A stretch of DNA of 64,000 nucleotides. It comes from JACCXG01 sp963785755. GTDB lineage: Bacteria > Acidobacteriota > Vicinamibacteria > Vicinamibacterales > 2-12-FULL-66-21. Below are positions 36,659 to 45,136 of this stretch, in pieces (the first letter of the stretch is position 1; the number at the start of each line of letters is the position of its first letter). The position numbers and the translations under genes are program-made. The stretch is taken from positions 248,001 through 312,000 of the forward strand of contig CAWAXG010000075.1 in the NCBI GenBank assembly GCA_963785755.1, read 5' to 3'. The notes under the pieces are model-generated. The model ran no database searches. It saw only the letters and a list, made by a program, of their open reading frames with translations, and had not been told where the DNA came from.

Positions 36659-37633
36659 TCAGTAGTTCTTCTTCAGATCCATCCCCGCGTAGAGCGATGC
36701 GACCTGTTCGCCGTACCCGTTGAACATCTGCGTCCGCGTCGTCGCGAACAGCTGCGGCAGCCGCTTCTCGCGGGCCTGGCTCCAGCGCGGGTGATCGACT
36801 TCAGGGTTGACGTTCGAGTAGAAGCCGTATTCGTGCGGATTTGCGATCGACCACGCCGTGCGCGGCTGGCGATCGACCAGCCGGATGCGCACGATCGACT
36901 TGATGCTCTTGAACCCGTACTTCCAGGGCACGACGAGCCGGATCGGCGCACCGTTCTGGTTCATCAGCGTCCGTCCATACAAGCCGACCGCCAGAATCGT
37001 CAGCGGGTGCCTCGCTTCGTCCATGCGGAGACCTTCGACGTACGGCCATTCGAGCGAACCCTCGTTCTGGCCGGGCATCTCCGACGGCCGCAGCAGCGTG
37101 GTGAACTCGACGAATGTGGCCTTGCCCGTCGGCTCCACCCGGTTCAACACCGCGCTGAGCGGAATGCCAATCCACGGAATCACCATCGACCAGGCCTCGA
37201 CGCAGCGGAGGCGGTAGATGCGCTCCTCCAGCTGATGCGGCTTGATCAGATCTTCCAGCTGATAGGTCGCCGGTTTGTTGCAGTGCCCGTCGATCTTGAC
37301 GCTCCACGGTGCCGTCTTCAGCGAGCCGCCGTAACGTTGTGGATCGTTCTTCCCGGTGCCGAACTCGAAGAAATTGTTGTAGCTCGTGATCTGTTCGAAG
37401 GTGTTCAGCGCCTCGTCGGTGCTCACGACCTTCGGCTTGACGTTGGCCAGCGGCTGCTGCCCCATTGCGGCCGAGGCCGCGAGCCGGCCGTCCTCGCCCC
37501 AGCCCGCCACCAGCGGACCGGCGGTTGCCGCCGCCACTGCGCCGGCGAGGCGTATGAATTCCCTCCGACGGAGGTAGGTCTGTTCGTCGGTGATCTCGGA
37601 GGGTCGGATGTCGGCGACTCGTCGGATCAGCAT
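36659..37633 (-). CDS. msrP: MsrP (YedY) periplasmic methionine sulfoxide reductase, molybdopterin enzyme
   Basis: 324 residues. Twin-arginine signal YLRRREFIRLAGAVAAATAG near the N-terminus. The Mo-ligating cysteine is in YRLRCVEAWSMVIPWIG (C144), with the surrounding sulfite-oxidase-fold motifs NNFFEFGTGKNDP, PLTILAVGLYGRTLMNQNGA, PIRLVVPWKYGFKSIKSIVR and SNVNPEVDHPRWSQ. It reduces protein-bound methionine sulfoxide in the periplasm using electrons from MsrQ. The gene is transcribed away from the kinase-like gene at 37721. Confidence 0.93.
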   Translation of the reverse strand: MLIRRVADIRPSEITDEQTYLRRREFIRLAGAVAAATAGPLVAGWGEDGRLAASAAMGQQPLANVKPKVVSTDEALNTFEQITSYNNFFEFGTGKNDPQRYGGSLKTAPWSVKIDGHCNKPATYQLEDLIKPHQLEERIYRLRCVEAWSMVIPWIGIPLSAVLNRVEPTGKATFVEFTTLLRPSEMPGQNEGSLEWPYVEGLRMDEARHPLTILAVGLYGRTLMNQNGAPIRLVVPWKYGFKSIKSIVRIRLVDRQPRTAWSIANPHEYGFYSNVNPEVDHPRWSQAREKRLPQLFATTRTQMFNGYGEQVASLYAGMDLKKNY

Positions 37634-37720
37634 GCATCCTCCGCGTGGCTGTTGACTACCATTCTCTCACTTACCAACACCGCGGTCCGGGGGTTTGTTC
37701 CCTCATATAGAATTTCAAGC
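37634..37720. promoter_or_regulatory. Divergent promoter region between msrP and the kinase-like gene
   Basis: 87 bases between divergent starts. On the plus strand TTGACT (around 37650) resembles a -35 element, and CATATAGAAT sits about 10 bases before the ATG at 37721, but their spacing does not fit one promoter, so no exact call is made. Confidence 0.35.
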
Positions 37721-38419
37721 ATGGCTGACGTGTCCAAGCCAACCGAAAGCAAGGACCCGCTCTTGTCCCTGGCCGCCCATGAATTCAGGAACGTCGCAGG
37801 GGTCATCGTGGGCTATCTGCGCCTGGTGCTTGGAGATCGGATGGGCCCGCTCACCGAGAAGCAGCGCGCAATGCTCCAGGACGTGCAGAAATCCGCGGCG
37901 CGGCTCTCTGTGCTGACCGACGAGCTGAGCCAACTAAGCCTGCTCGAGGGCGGTGGTTCCCGCTTCAACAAAGGAACCCTCGACATCGCCAGGCTCATCG
38001 ATGAACAGAGCGGGCCGCTGAGGCTCCCCGACGGTCGAGAGATCAACGTGGTCTTTCGCAACAGTGCTCCGGGGGCCACGGTGTACGGCGATCCGGTCTG
38101 CCTCAAGGCTGCGCTCAAATCGCTGCTCGTTGCGCTCGGGCGAGAGTTGGTGACGAGCGCCGAACTCGGCGTATCCCTCCGGCGCGTGACGCGAGATGGC
38201 CGGGCGATGCTGCAGGTGACGATCGGCGGCGACGGCCGCCTCGACCAACTCGAGCAATCGCCAGCGGCCGATCTGACCGCGTTCGAGTGGTTCAAGCCGA
38301 CGCGGGGCGGCATCGGCTTCACGCTGCCGATCGCACTACGTATCGTCCAGGCCCACGAGGGTCAGCTGTGGGCGCCGAAGGACAATCCGAACGCAGCCGC
38401 CATCATCCTGCTGCCCTGA
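37721..38419 (+). CDS. Small histidine-kinase-like protein without sensor domain
   Basis: 232 residues from ATG 37721; a much longer open frame upstream is antisense to msrPQ and is not coding. A HisKA-type H-box is present (LAAHEFRNVAGVIVGYLRLV, His 20), followed by the second dimerisation helix. The ATPase half is degenerate: the N-box is replaced by CLKAALKSLLVALGRELV and no DxGxG motif is seen, but a G2-like GGIGFTLPIALRIVQAHEGQ remains. It has no membrane segment or PAS domain. It may be an inactive phosphotransfer or scaffold protein for the response regulator at 39462. Confidence 0.7.
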   Translation: MADVSKPTESKDPLLSLAAHEFRNVAGVIVGYLRLVLGDRMGPLTEKQRAMLQDVQKSAARLSVLTDELSQLSLLEGGGSRFNKGTLDIARLIDEQSGPLRLPDGREINVVFRNSAPGATVYGDPVCLKAALKSLLVALGRELVTSAELGVSLRRVTRDGRAMLQVTIGGDGRLDQLEQSPAADLTAFEWFKPTRGGIGFTLPIALRIVQAHEGQLWAPKDNPNAAAIILLP

Positions 38420-38478
38420 TTCTGACGAAGGGCGGCGGCTCGCTGGCGGATCACTTTCCCATCGCCAGCAGTCGGCCA

Positions 38479-38760
38479 TCAGCCAACTGGCAATTCTCTC
38501 TCGCGCTCCGGCAGTCGCTCGCATATCCGCCAGCGACGCTTGAGGAACCAGCGATAGGCGACGTCGACGATCGGCACCCGGCGCTCGGCGAGCAGCGCGA
38601 CGTGACAGACGGCGTGCTGCATGAGCATCATCCTGAACAACGCGTCGCGTGCGTCGAGCGCCGGATCGAACCCCTCGAGCATTGAGCGCTGGAGCGCGCG
38701 GAAGATCGGCTCGCGCTGTTGATGGCGAGCTTGATGTAGGCTCAAGCTGAGCACGCGCGG
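38479..38760 (-). pseudogene. Possible C-terminal remnant of a protein-coding gene
   Basis: About 90 codons with protein-like composition on the minus strand (LHQARHQQREPIFRALQRSM, FDPALDARDALFRMMLMQHA, VPIVDVAYRWFLKRRWRICE) ending at the stop at 38479. Upstream the same frame turns into low-quality sequence, so no full gene is visible. The end pattern resembles the tails of some glycosyltransferases or membrane-associated enzymes, but I do not recognise the family. Confidence 0.3.
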
Positions 38761-38849
38761 TTTGAGAACAGGTGTTGTGCCGCGCGGCGTTGTTCGTGAT
38801 GCGGACGTTCTCGAATCTCCCGGGGATCCGAAGCCGTTCCGCCGTAGGC

Positions 38850-39110
38850 CTAGATGCAACGACGAACCGCCGCTCGCGACCGTGTCGTGATCCATTCCGC
38901 GCGCTTCACTGCCGCCGCGAGCGCAATCAACGCGGTGCCGATGAGGACCATCGCAGCTTCGTCTCGCATACCTGAAAAAGGGCGGCTCACCCGCTGAACG
39001 GCGACCGTCGCCTGGCGGCGCGAGTCTTCGGTGACGCCTGGGGCGGCCGCGACAACCGGGGGCAAAACGGACAGTACGGCGAATGTCAAGGATACGAACT
39101 GCCTGCGCAT
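38850..39110 (-). CDS. Small exported protein with C-terminal membrane helix (sorting-signal-like)
   Basis: 86 residues from ATG 39110 with GGGAG about ten bases upstream. An N-terminal signal peptide (RRQFVSLTFAVLSVLPPVVA) is followed by a polar middle. The C-terminal stretch MRDEAAMVLIGTALIALAAA and a basic run form the hydrophobic-plus-basic pattern of PEP-CTERM-like sorting tags, though without the PEP motif. It is next to regulators of an exopolysaccharide locus whose ATPase is of the PEP-CTERM-associated type. No exosortase is visible. Could also be a simple bitopic membrane protein. Confidence 0.5.
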   Translation of the reverse strand: MRRQFVSLTFAVLSVLPPVVAAAPGVTEDSRRQATVAVQRVSRPFSGMRDEAAMVLIGTALIALAAAVKRAEWITTRSRAAVRRCI

Positions 39111-39461
39111 AAGAACGATCGGCTCCCTTGTGACTCGGACTGCCGGACGGGAATCGACCCGGTTCGGCTGCCTCCTCACGCTCCCTCTTGGGCCTGGCGT
39201 GATGCTCCCAAGGCTTCAAGCGGAATGCCAGTGCCGATTGGCTGGGAAAAACCGGGGGAAACACGCGGCTGCGCTGAGTCCGCCACGACTTGACGAACGT
39301 CCTCCAGGGCACACGTTTACCCAATCTTCCCGATTTCGGTGTCATTTGAGTTTTGTTGAGGTACAACTCTTGAATCGCTTGGCGCTCCAGAGAGGAGAGA
39401 TGTAACGTTGACTCATGGATTCAGTCACGCGAGCGCGCCTGAGGCGCTTGCAGGGAGCTCG
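39111..39461. other. Intergenic upstream of the response regulator
   Basis: About 350 bases with no supported gene. It should contain the promoters for the leftward small protein and the rightward regulator. The stretch TTGAGTTTTGTTGAGGTACAACT near 39352-39370 is AT-rich and could be part of a promoter, but no canonical pair is clear. Confidence 0.45.
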
Positions 39462-40997
39462 ATGAAGAAGCCTTACGTTGCCATCGTCGACGACGATTCG
39501 GGGTTCGCGGCGTACCTCCGGACATTCCTGTCGTTGAGAGGATATGAAGCGCGGTGCTACACGCGCGGTGATGAGCTGCTCGCGTCGATGAAGCAGGAGG
39601 CTCCCGACGCGGTTCTGCTGGATGTGATGATGCCGGGTCTCGATGGGCTGGCCACGCTGCGCGCGCTCAAGGCCTCGCGGCCCGAAGCGCAGGTCATCAT
39701 GCTGTCGGGCCGCAACCAGGCCTCGACGATCGTCGAGGCCGTCCGACTCGGCGCCGCCGACTACGTCGTCAAGCCGGACGATCCGGAGGGTCTCGGGGAA
39801 ATCGCCCTCGACGTCGCGATCAAGAACGCGATCGAAAGGAACCGGCTCGTCTCAGAGCTGAGCGAGCTGCGCCAGCAGCTGAGCGATGACGAAGACCGCG
39901 CGGTCTGGGGAAACAGCGAGAAAATGCTCGGTATCGCCCAGGTCATCGAGCAAGTGGCCGACAGCGACGTGACCGTCCTGATCCGCGGCGACAGCGGCGT
40001 CGGCAAGGAGCTCGTGGCGCGCGCGATTCACCAGCGATCGACGCGGCGCAACCGTCCGTTCGTCAAGGTGAACTGCGCCGCGCTGCCGGCCGAGCTCCTG
40101 GAAAGCGAGCTCTTCGGTCATGAACGGGGCGCGTTCACCGGCGCAGCGACGACCCGAATCGGCAAGTTCGAACAGGCGGACAGCGGCACCCTGATGCTGG
40201 ACGAGATCGGCGAGATGAAGCCGGCACTCCAGGCCAAGCTCCTGCACGTGCTGCAGGACGCGGAGTTCACGAAACTCGGGAGCAACAAGCGGATCAACGT
40301 CGACGTCCGCGTCGTCGCCGCCACCAACCGCGACCTCGAAAAAATGATGGTCGCCGGCGAGTTCCGCGAGGATCTCTATTACCGGGTGAAAGTCATCGAG
40401 CTGACGGTGCCGTCGCTGCGCGAGCGGCGCGACGAGATTGCGACGCTGACCGACTTCTTCGTCGCGCGCTATTCGCGCAAATACAATCGGCCCGCGCGGC
40501 CCATCTCCGACGAGCTGCGGCAGCTCTTCCACACCTACGACTGGCCCGGCAACATCCGCGAGCTCGAGAACATGATCAAGCGCGTGGTGATCCTGCAGGA
40601 CGAGCAGCTCGTCGTGCGGGAGATCCAGCGCAACGTGGAGCGCGCCGCCGCCGCGCCCGTGGCAGTGGCCGCGGCCGTACCGGTGGCCGCGGTAGCCGCC
40701 GTCGGCGCGGGATCGATCCCGGCGACCGCCGTACCGATCGCGTCGTCCGCCTATCCGCCTGCGGTCGCGGCCGAACCCGACGCCGACGAGGGCGGCGACC
40801 AAGGCGAGACGGCCGACGAAGGCGGCGGCTCGCTCGCATCGGTCGCCAAGGCCGCGGCGATGAAAGCGGAGCGCGCCGCGATCGAGCAGACGCTGCGGCA
40901 GGTGCACTGGAACCGGCGCAAGGCCGCGCAGATTCTTGGCGTCAGCTACAAGACGCTCCTCAACAAGATCAAGGAGTGTGGGATCAGCCGAGCTTGA
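39462..40997 (+). CDS. NtrC-family sigma-54 response regulator
   Basis: 511 residues from ATG 39462 (AGGGAG upstream). Receiver domain with acidic pocket (VDDD, 9-12), phosphorylatable Asp in VLLDVMMPG (D54) and VKPDD; AAA+ domain with Walker A GDSGVGKE, intact GAFTGA, Walker B GTLMLDEIGEM, RVVAATNRDL, PSLRERRDE and WPGNIRELENMI. An Ala/Pro/Val-rich linker of about 80 residues leads to a Fis-type helix-turn-helix (WNRRKAAQILGVSYKTLLNK). It should activate RpoN promoters, probably of the exopolysaccharide operon that follows. A cognate kinase could be the small protein at 37721. Confidence 0.93.
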   Translation: MKKPYVAIVDDDSGFAAYLRTFLSLRGYEARCYTRGDELLASMKQEAPDAVLLDVMMPGLDGLATLRALKASRPEAQVIMLSGRNQASTIVEAVRLGAADYVVKPDDPEGLGEIALDVAIKNAIERNRLVSELSELRQQLSDDEDRAVWGNSEKMLGIAQVIEQVADSDVTVLIRGDSGVGKELVARAIHQRSTRRNRPFVKVNCAALPAELLESELFGHERGAFTGAATTRIGKFEQADSGTLMLDEIGEMKPALQAKLLHVLQDAEFTKLGSNKRINVDVRVVAATNRDLEKMMVAGEFREDLYYRVKVIELTVPSLRERRDEIATLTDFFVARYSRKYNRPARPISDELRQLFHTYDWPGNIRELENMIKRVVILQDEQLVVREIQRNVERAAAAPVAVAAAVPVAAVAAVGAGSIPATAVPIASSAYPPAVAAEPDADEGGDQGETADEGGGSLASVAKAAAMKAERAAIEQTLRQVHWNRRKAAQILGVSYKTLLNKIKECGISRA

Positions 40998-41145
40998 TAC
41001 TCGAGCTGGTCGATCGCGGCGCTGATGCGCGTGAGCTCGCCTCACGCGCGTTCACCCGTTCTGCTGTTTCCTGCCGGTACCTCCTGAGAGTAGGTACTTT
41101 CGTTCTCATCTTTCCTGATCGCGGGCCTCCAAGCACAAGCATAGG

Positions 41146-41166
41146 CACGCGCAAGCGCGCTTTTTT
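41146..41166 (+). terminator. Intrinsic terminator candidate after the response regulator
   Basis: CGCGC-AA-GCGCG stem-loop (41148-41159) followed by C and six T residues (41161-41166). The perfect stem is short, but the GC content and U-tract fit rho-independent termination between the two activator genes. Confidence 0.5.
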
Positions 41167-41297
41167 CCTAACAACACGAAACATTTCCACTCGTGGCATC
41201 TGACTTGCTCAACCGCACCCTGGCGTGGGGAGAGAGAGCCATAGGTGTCAACTTGGTGCAGATCACTCAGCGGGACGCGGTGCTGAAGGAGCCTGAG

Positions 41298-42407
41298 GTG
41301 AACGGCACGGCAGTCGGGCGGCCGGCGCGGCCGGCTCGCGTGACGGGCGTGCTCCTCGGCCGGAACGAGCAGATGCGCGAGGTCCAGGATCTGATCGCGC
41401 GCGTCGCCGATACTGACGTCACCGTGCTCATCCGCGGCGAGAGCGGTACCGGCAAAGAGCTGGTGGCGCGAGCCATCCACAGCGCCTCCCCGCGCCGTGA
41501 CAAGTCGTTCGTGAAGGTGAACTGCGCGGCGCTGCCGTCCGAACTGCTCGAATCCGAGCTCTTCGGGTTCGAGCGCGGCGCCTTCACCGGGGCGATTCAG
41601 CACAAGCCCGGCAAGTTCGAGTTCGCCAACCACGGCACGATGTTCCTCGACGAGATCAGCGAGATATTCGCGCCGCTGCAGGCGAAGCTGCTGCAGGTGC
41701 TGCAGGATGGCGAGTTCGCCAGGCTCGGCGGGCGCAACGACGTCCGCGTCGACGTCCGTATCGTCGCCGCGACCAATCGCGATCTCGAGGTCGCCGTCGC
41801 CGACGGGCAGTTTCGCGAAGACCTCTTCTTCCGCCTCAACGTCGTCTGCATCACGCTGCCGCCCCTGCGCCAGCGCCGCGACGAGATCCCGGAACTGACG
41901 CGGCTCTTCCTGACGCAGTACCGCGCGCACTACAACAAGCCGCCACAGGCGCTGGCCTCCGACACGCTGCGTCTGTTCGCGGAATACGACTGGCCCGGCA
42001 ACGTGCGCGAGCTGGAGAACATGATCAAGCGCGCGGTCATTCTCGGGACCGACGAGTCGATCCGGCGCGAGCTCGCCGAGGCGATCGCCGGCCGGACACT
42101 GCGGCCCGGGCCCATCCCCGCGCTGCAGTCGCGCCAACAACTGGCGGCGGCCGCGGCAGGTTGCGAAACCGGTATCGCTGCCGGCGCGCCGGCGCCGGCG
42201 CCGGCGGCGGCCGCCGTTCCGCCGCCGCCCACCGGGTCGTTGAAGGACATCGCACGCCATGCAGCGCGGGAGGCGGAACGGGAGCTGATCTACCGGACGC
42301 TGCAGCAGACGCGATGGAACCGCCGTCAAGCCGCCGAGATTCTGGGGATCAGTTACAAGGCGCTGCTGTACAAGATCAAGGAAGCGGAGCTGGACAGGGC
42401 GTCGTGA
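41298..42407 (+). CDS. Sigma-54 activator without receiver domain
   Basis: 369 residues from GTG 41298, chosen because AAGGAG lies about 8 bases upstream; the frame continues to a GTG at 41193 that lacks a ribosome site. AAA+ domain: Walker A GESGTGKE, GAFTGA intact, Walker B GTMFLDEISEI, RIVAATNRDL, PPLRQRRDE, WPGNVRELENMI. An Ala/Pro-rich linker leads to a Fis helix-turn-helix (WNRRQAAEILGISYKALLYK). It is closely similar to the response regulator just upstream but has no receiver, so it looks like a duplicated, constitutively competent or heteromer-forming partner. Its stop overlaps the next gene by one base (TGATG). Confidence 0.88.
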   Translation: MNGTAVGRPARPARVTGVLLGRNEQMREVQDLIARVADTDVTVLIRGESGTGKELVARAIHSASPRRDKSFVKVNCAALPSELLESELFGFERGAFTGAIQHKPGKFEFANHGTMFLDEISEIFAPLQAKLLQVLQDGEFARLGGRNDVRVDVRIVAATNRDLEVAVADGQFREDLFFRLNVVCITLPPLRQRRDEIPELTRLFLTQYRAHYNKPPQALASDTLRLFAEYDWPGNVRELENMIKRAVILGTDESIRRELAEAIAGRTLRPGPIPALQSRQQLAAAAAGCETGIAAGAPAPAPAAAAVPPPPTGSLKDIARHAAREAERELIYRTLQQTRWNRRQAAEILGISYKALLYKIKEAELDRAS

Positions 42408-42877
42408 TGGTCGGCGACTTCTTCCTCCGAGAGGACCTCCGAGTGCTCACTCCCGAAGCGTTCGACTTCGTGCTCAACAACGAGTTGAAGCGGGCCGTGC
42501 GATCGCAGAGCTTCCTGACGCTGCTCGTGGTCGAGCCCGTGACAGAGCCACCAGGTCGATCGGTGACGCCGAATCTCGTACGTGAAGTGGCGCGTGTCGT
42601 CAGCCGCGAGATTCGCGAGACGGATCTCCTTGCCGAAACTCCCGAAGGACAACTCTCGGTGGTGCTGCTGGACGCGGATCTCCAGAGTTCGAGCGCTGTC
42701 GTCGATCGGCTGGCGGCACGCCTGGATGATTACGCGTTCTCGACCAGGGTCGGGTTCGAATTGGCCGCCGCCTGCTGCCCAACAGACGGGGCCGACCTGC
42801 AAACGCTGCGGCGCGCCGCCGAGGCACATCGGGCTCGGCGGCTGCGCGAAGGCCGCGACAATGCCTCCAATGGATAG
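42407..42877 (+). CDS. Degenerate GGDEF-like protein
   Basis: 156 residues; the start overlaps the activator stop (TGATG). It has the layout of a diguanylate-cyclase fold (NNELKRAVRSQSFLTLLVVE, VREVARVVSREIRETDLLAE, PEGQLSVVLLDADLQSSSAV, RVGFELAAACCPTDGADLQT) but no GGDEF signature at the active site, where TPEGQLSVVL stands instead. It is probably a non-catalytic regulator. Position between the sigma-54 activators and the polysaccharide export gene suggests it links signalling to export. Confidence 0.65.
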   Translation: MVGDFFLREDLRVLTPEAFDFVLNNELKRAVRSQSFLTLLVVEPVTEPPGRSVTPNLVREVARVVSREIRETDLLAETPEGQLSVVLLDADLQSSSAVVDRLAARLDDYAFSTRVGFELAAACCPTDGADLQTLRRAAEAHRARRLREGRDNASNG

Positions 42878-42907
42878 TCGGTTTTCGAAGGCTCCAAAGG
42901 TGCTGTG

Positions 42908-43567
42908 ATGAAGAAATCTCTCATGTCCTGCTCGATGGTGATTCTGCTCGCGGCAGCGGCGGCCGCAAGCGCGCAGACGCCAGGCGCCAGCGCTCCGGCA
43001 CCTGTCGGCGCCGCCGGCTCGTCGCCGACGGCGGTGCCGGATTTGCCGGCGGCCAAACCCGGATCGGCGCCCTCTGCTGCTGCTGCCGGCGCAGACTATC
43101 GGCTGGTGGACGGCGATAAGCTGCGCATCGAAGTGTACCGAGAGCCGCAGCTCTCGCATTCGTTGCAGATCCGCCCCGACGGAAAAATCTCTCTTCCACT
43201 CGCCGGGGACGTGGTCGCCGCCGGCCAGACACCGGCCACGCTCCGCGATGTGATCACCAATGCGCTCAGAGAGTACGTGACGAACCCCGTGGTGACGGTG
43301 ATCGTCGTGGAAACACAGATGCCGACGATCTCGGTCATGGGTGAAGTGAATGAGCCCGGGTCGGTGCCGCTCAAGGGGCGCATGACCGTGATCGAAGCAC
43401 TCGCCGCGGCGGGCGGATTCAAGGATTTCGCAAACACCAAGAACATTACTATCCGCCGCCCGACTGCGACAGGCGTTCAGCGCATCAAGTTCAACTACAA
43501 AGAGGCCGTCAAAGCAGACACTGAGCCGGTCTACGTGCAAGCCGGGGACGTCATCATCGTGCCGTGA
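42908..43567 (+). CDS. Polysaccharide export protein, Wza/GumB-like
   Basis: 219 residues from ATG 42908. A signal peptide (SLMSCSMVILLAAAAAASAQ) and an Ala/Pro linker lead to the Poly_export domain (YRLVDGDKLRIEVYREPQLS, IRPDGKISLPLAGDVVAAGQ) and one SLBB unit (PTISVMGEVNEPGSVPLKGR, MTVIEALAAAGGFKDFANT). Shorter than Wza, close to the size of outer-membrane exporters in PEP-CTERM/EPS loci. No lipobox cysteine at a typical position. It forms the outer-membrane/periplasmic part of the export channel. Confidence 0.9.
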   Translation: MKKSLMSCSMVILLAAAAAASAQTPGASAPAPVGAAGSSPTAVPDLPAAKPGSAPSAAAAGADYRLVDGDKLRIEVYREPQLSHSLQIRPDGKISLPLAGDVVAAGQTPATLRDVITNALREYVTNPVVTVIVVETQMPTISVMGEVNEPGSVPLKGRMTVIEALAAAGGFKDFANTKNITIRRPTATGVQRIKFNYKEAVKADTEPVYVQAGDVIIVP

Positions 43568-43640
43568 CCCATCCTGGTGTCGTCGTTGGTGATCGCACCT
43601 TGCCACGGCACGTGTCGCCAGCACCCAAGGACTTTGGACA

Positions 43641-45083
43641 ATGCCACAGAGTTACTCCCATCCACTCAACTACCTGCGGGTTCTGAGGCGGCGGAAATGG
43701 TGGTTCGCCATTCCGGCCCTCCTGTGTATCGCCGGGGGAATTGCCGCGGCACGGCTATGGCCGCCCACGTATAAGACCGTGGCGACCGTCGCCGTCCAGG
43801 CGCCGACGGTCACGCCCGACCTGGTCGCGCAACGAGCGGCGCTCAATACCGAGGAGCGGCTGCGGGCGCTTACCCAGCAGCTGCGCAGCCCATTGGTCCT
43901 CGAACGCGTGGTGCGCGAAGAAGCGCTGGCCACCGACCGGCCCGTCGACGCCGTCGTCCAGGAGCTTCGTACCCGCATCACCATCGAGCCGATGAAACCG
44001 ATCACCCGAACGGAGGCTGTCGCCACCCTGAACGCCTTTGACATCGTCTACCGGGACAGCACACCCCAGCGGACGCAGCGCGTGGCCGACCGTCTGGCCG
44101 CGGTGTTCGTCGAGGAGCATTCCCACAGCCGCGCCGTTCAGGCTGAAGGCACCACCGAATTTCTTCGCACTCAACTGCAGTCCAGCCAGGAGCGGCTTGC
44201 CAACCTCGAGAAGCAGCTGCGGCGCGTCAAAGAAGTGTATATGGGCCAATTGCCGGAGCAGACAGAGGCCAACATGCAGGCCCTGGGCGCGTTGCGCCAA
44301 CAGCTCGACACGACCGGCAACAACCTGCGCTACGAACAGGACCGTTTGTCGTTCGTCGAGCGCCAGATTCAAGCGGTGCGGCAGGGTGCGGCGAGCGCGC
44401 CGGCGGCCTCCGCCTCGGGCGGCGCGCCGTCGCCGCAACAGCGGATCAACACGTTGCAACGCGACCTGGCAGCGGCACGCAGCAAGTACACCGACAAGCA
44501 CCCGGAGGTCCTGGCACTCGAGGACGAACTGAAGATCGCGCGGGCGGACGCTGCGGCATTGCGGGGACAATCAGACAGCTCGCGTGAGGAGCAGCTCGGC
44601 ACCGACCCTGTTTACCAGCAGCTGACGTCTGATCGCAGCATGGCCCAGGCACGCATCCGCAACCTCCAGCGCGCCGAGGGGCAGCTTCGCTCCGACATGG
44701 CGCGATACCAGGGGCGCGTCGAAGCTGCCCCGATGGTGGAGCAGGAACTGGCGGGGACGCAACGCGAGTACGACCTGGAGCGGGAGAACTACAAGAACCT
44801 GTCCGAACGACATGCGGCAGCACAAATGCAAGCACAGCTTGCGGAGCAGCGTGGAGGTGAGCGGTTCAGCGTCCTGAACAAGGCATTCCTCCCGGCGAGT
44901 CCTGAAAGCCCAAACCGATTGGCGATTCTGTTGGTCGCGATCGGTGTCGGTCTGGTCTTGGGCGGGGCGGCGGCGCTCGGGCGCGAGTATCTCGATCCTG
45001 CCGTACGAGACGCGCGCTCGCTGCAGGATGACTTCGATGTGCCGGTCCTCGCGGAAATTCCGCGGATTCGCGACGTGGCGTAG
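43641..45083 (+). CDS. Polysaccharide chain-length determinant (Wzz/GNVR type)
   Basis: 480 residues. N-terminal Wzz segment with a membrane helix (WWFAIPALLCIAGGIAAARL), a long periplasmic coiled coil (about 165-390, e.g. LEKQLRRVKEVYMGQLPEQT and QRDLAAARSKYTDKHPEVLA), the GNVR-like region (QREYDLERENYKNLSERHAA, LNKAFLPASPESPNRLAILL) and a second helix (LVAIGVGLVLGGAAALG). The short cytoplasmic tail has no kinase domain; that function is in the next gene. Matches the chain-length protein of exosortase-type EPS clusters. Confidence 0.9.
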   Translation: MPQSYSHPLNYLRVLRRRKWWFAIPALLCIAGGIAAARLWPPTYKTVATVAVQAPTVTPDLVAQRAALNTEERLRALTQQLRSPLVLERVVREEALATDRPVDAVVQELRTRITIEPMKPITRTEAVATLNAFDIVYRDSTPQRTQRVADRLAAVFVEEHSHSRAVQAEGTTEFLRTQLQSSQERLANLEKQLRRVKEVYMGQLPEQTEANMQALGALRQQLDTTGNNLRYEQDRLSFVERQIQAVRQGAASAPAASASGGAPSPQQRINTLQRDLAAARSKYTDKHPEVLALEDELKIARADAAALRGQSDSSREEQLGTDPVYQQLTSDRSMAQARIRNLQRAEGQLRSDMARYQGRVEAAPMVEQELAGTQREYDLERENYKNLSERHAAAQMQAQLAEQRGGERFSVLNKAFLPASPESPNRLAILLVAIGVGLVLGGAAALGREYLDPAVRDARSLQDDFDVPVLAEIPRIRDVA

Positions 45084-45136
45084 TTGACGTTTGTAATTCC
45101 GGCCCTGGGGCTGGTCGAGGAGGCGGTGAAGACACG

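Noticed and set aside
35975..38419. 814-codon open frame covering the msrPQ region on the plus strand
   Set aside because: Only its last 232 codons (from 37721) look like protein; the rest is antisense to msrP/msrQ and reflects high GC at codon third positions.
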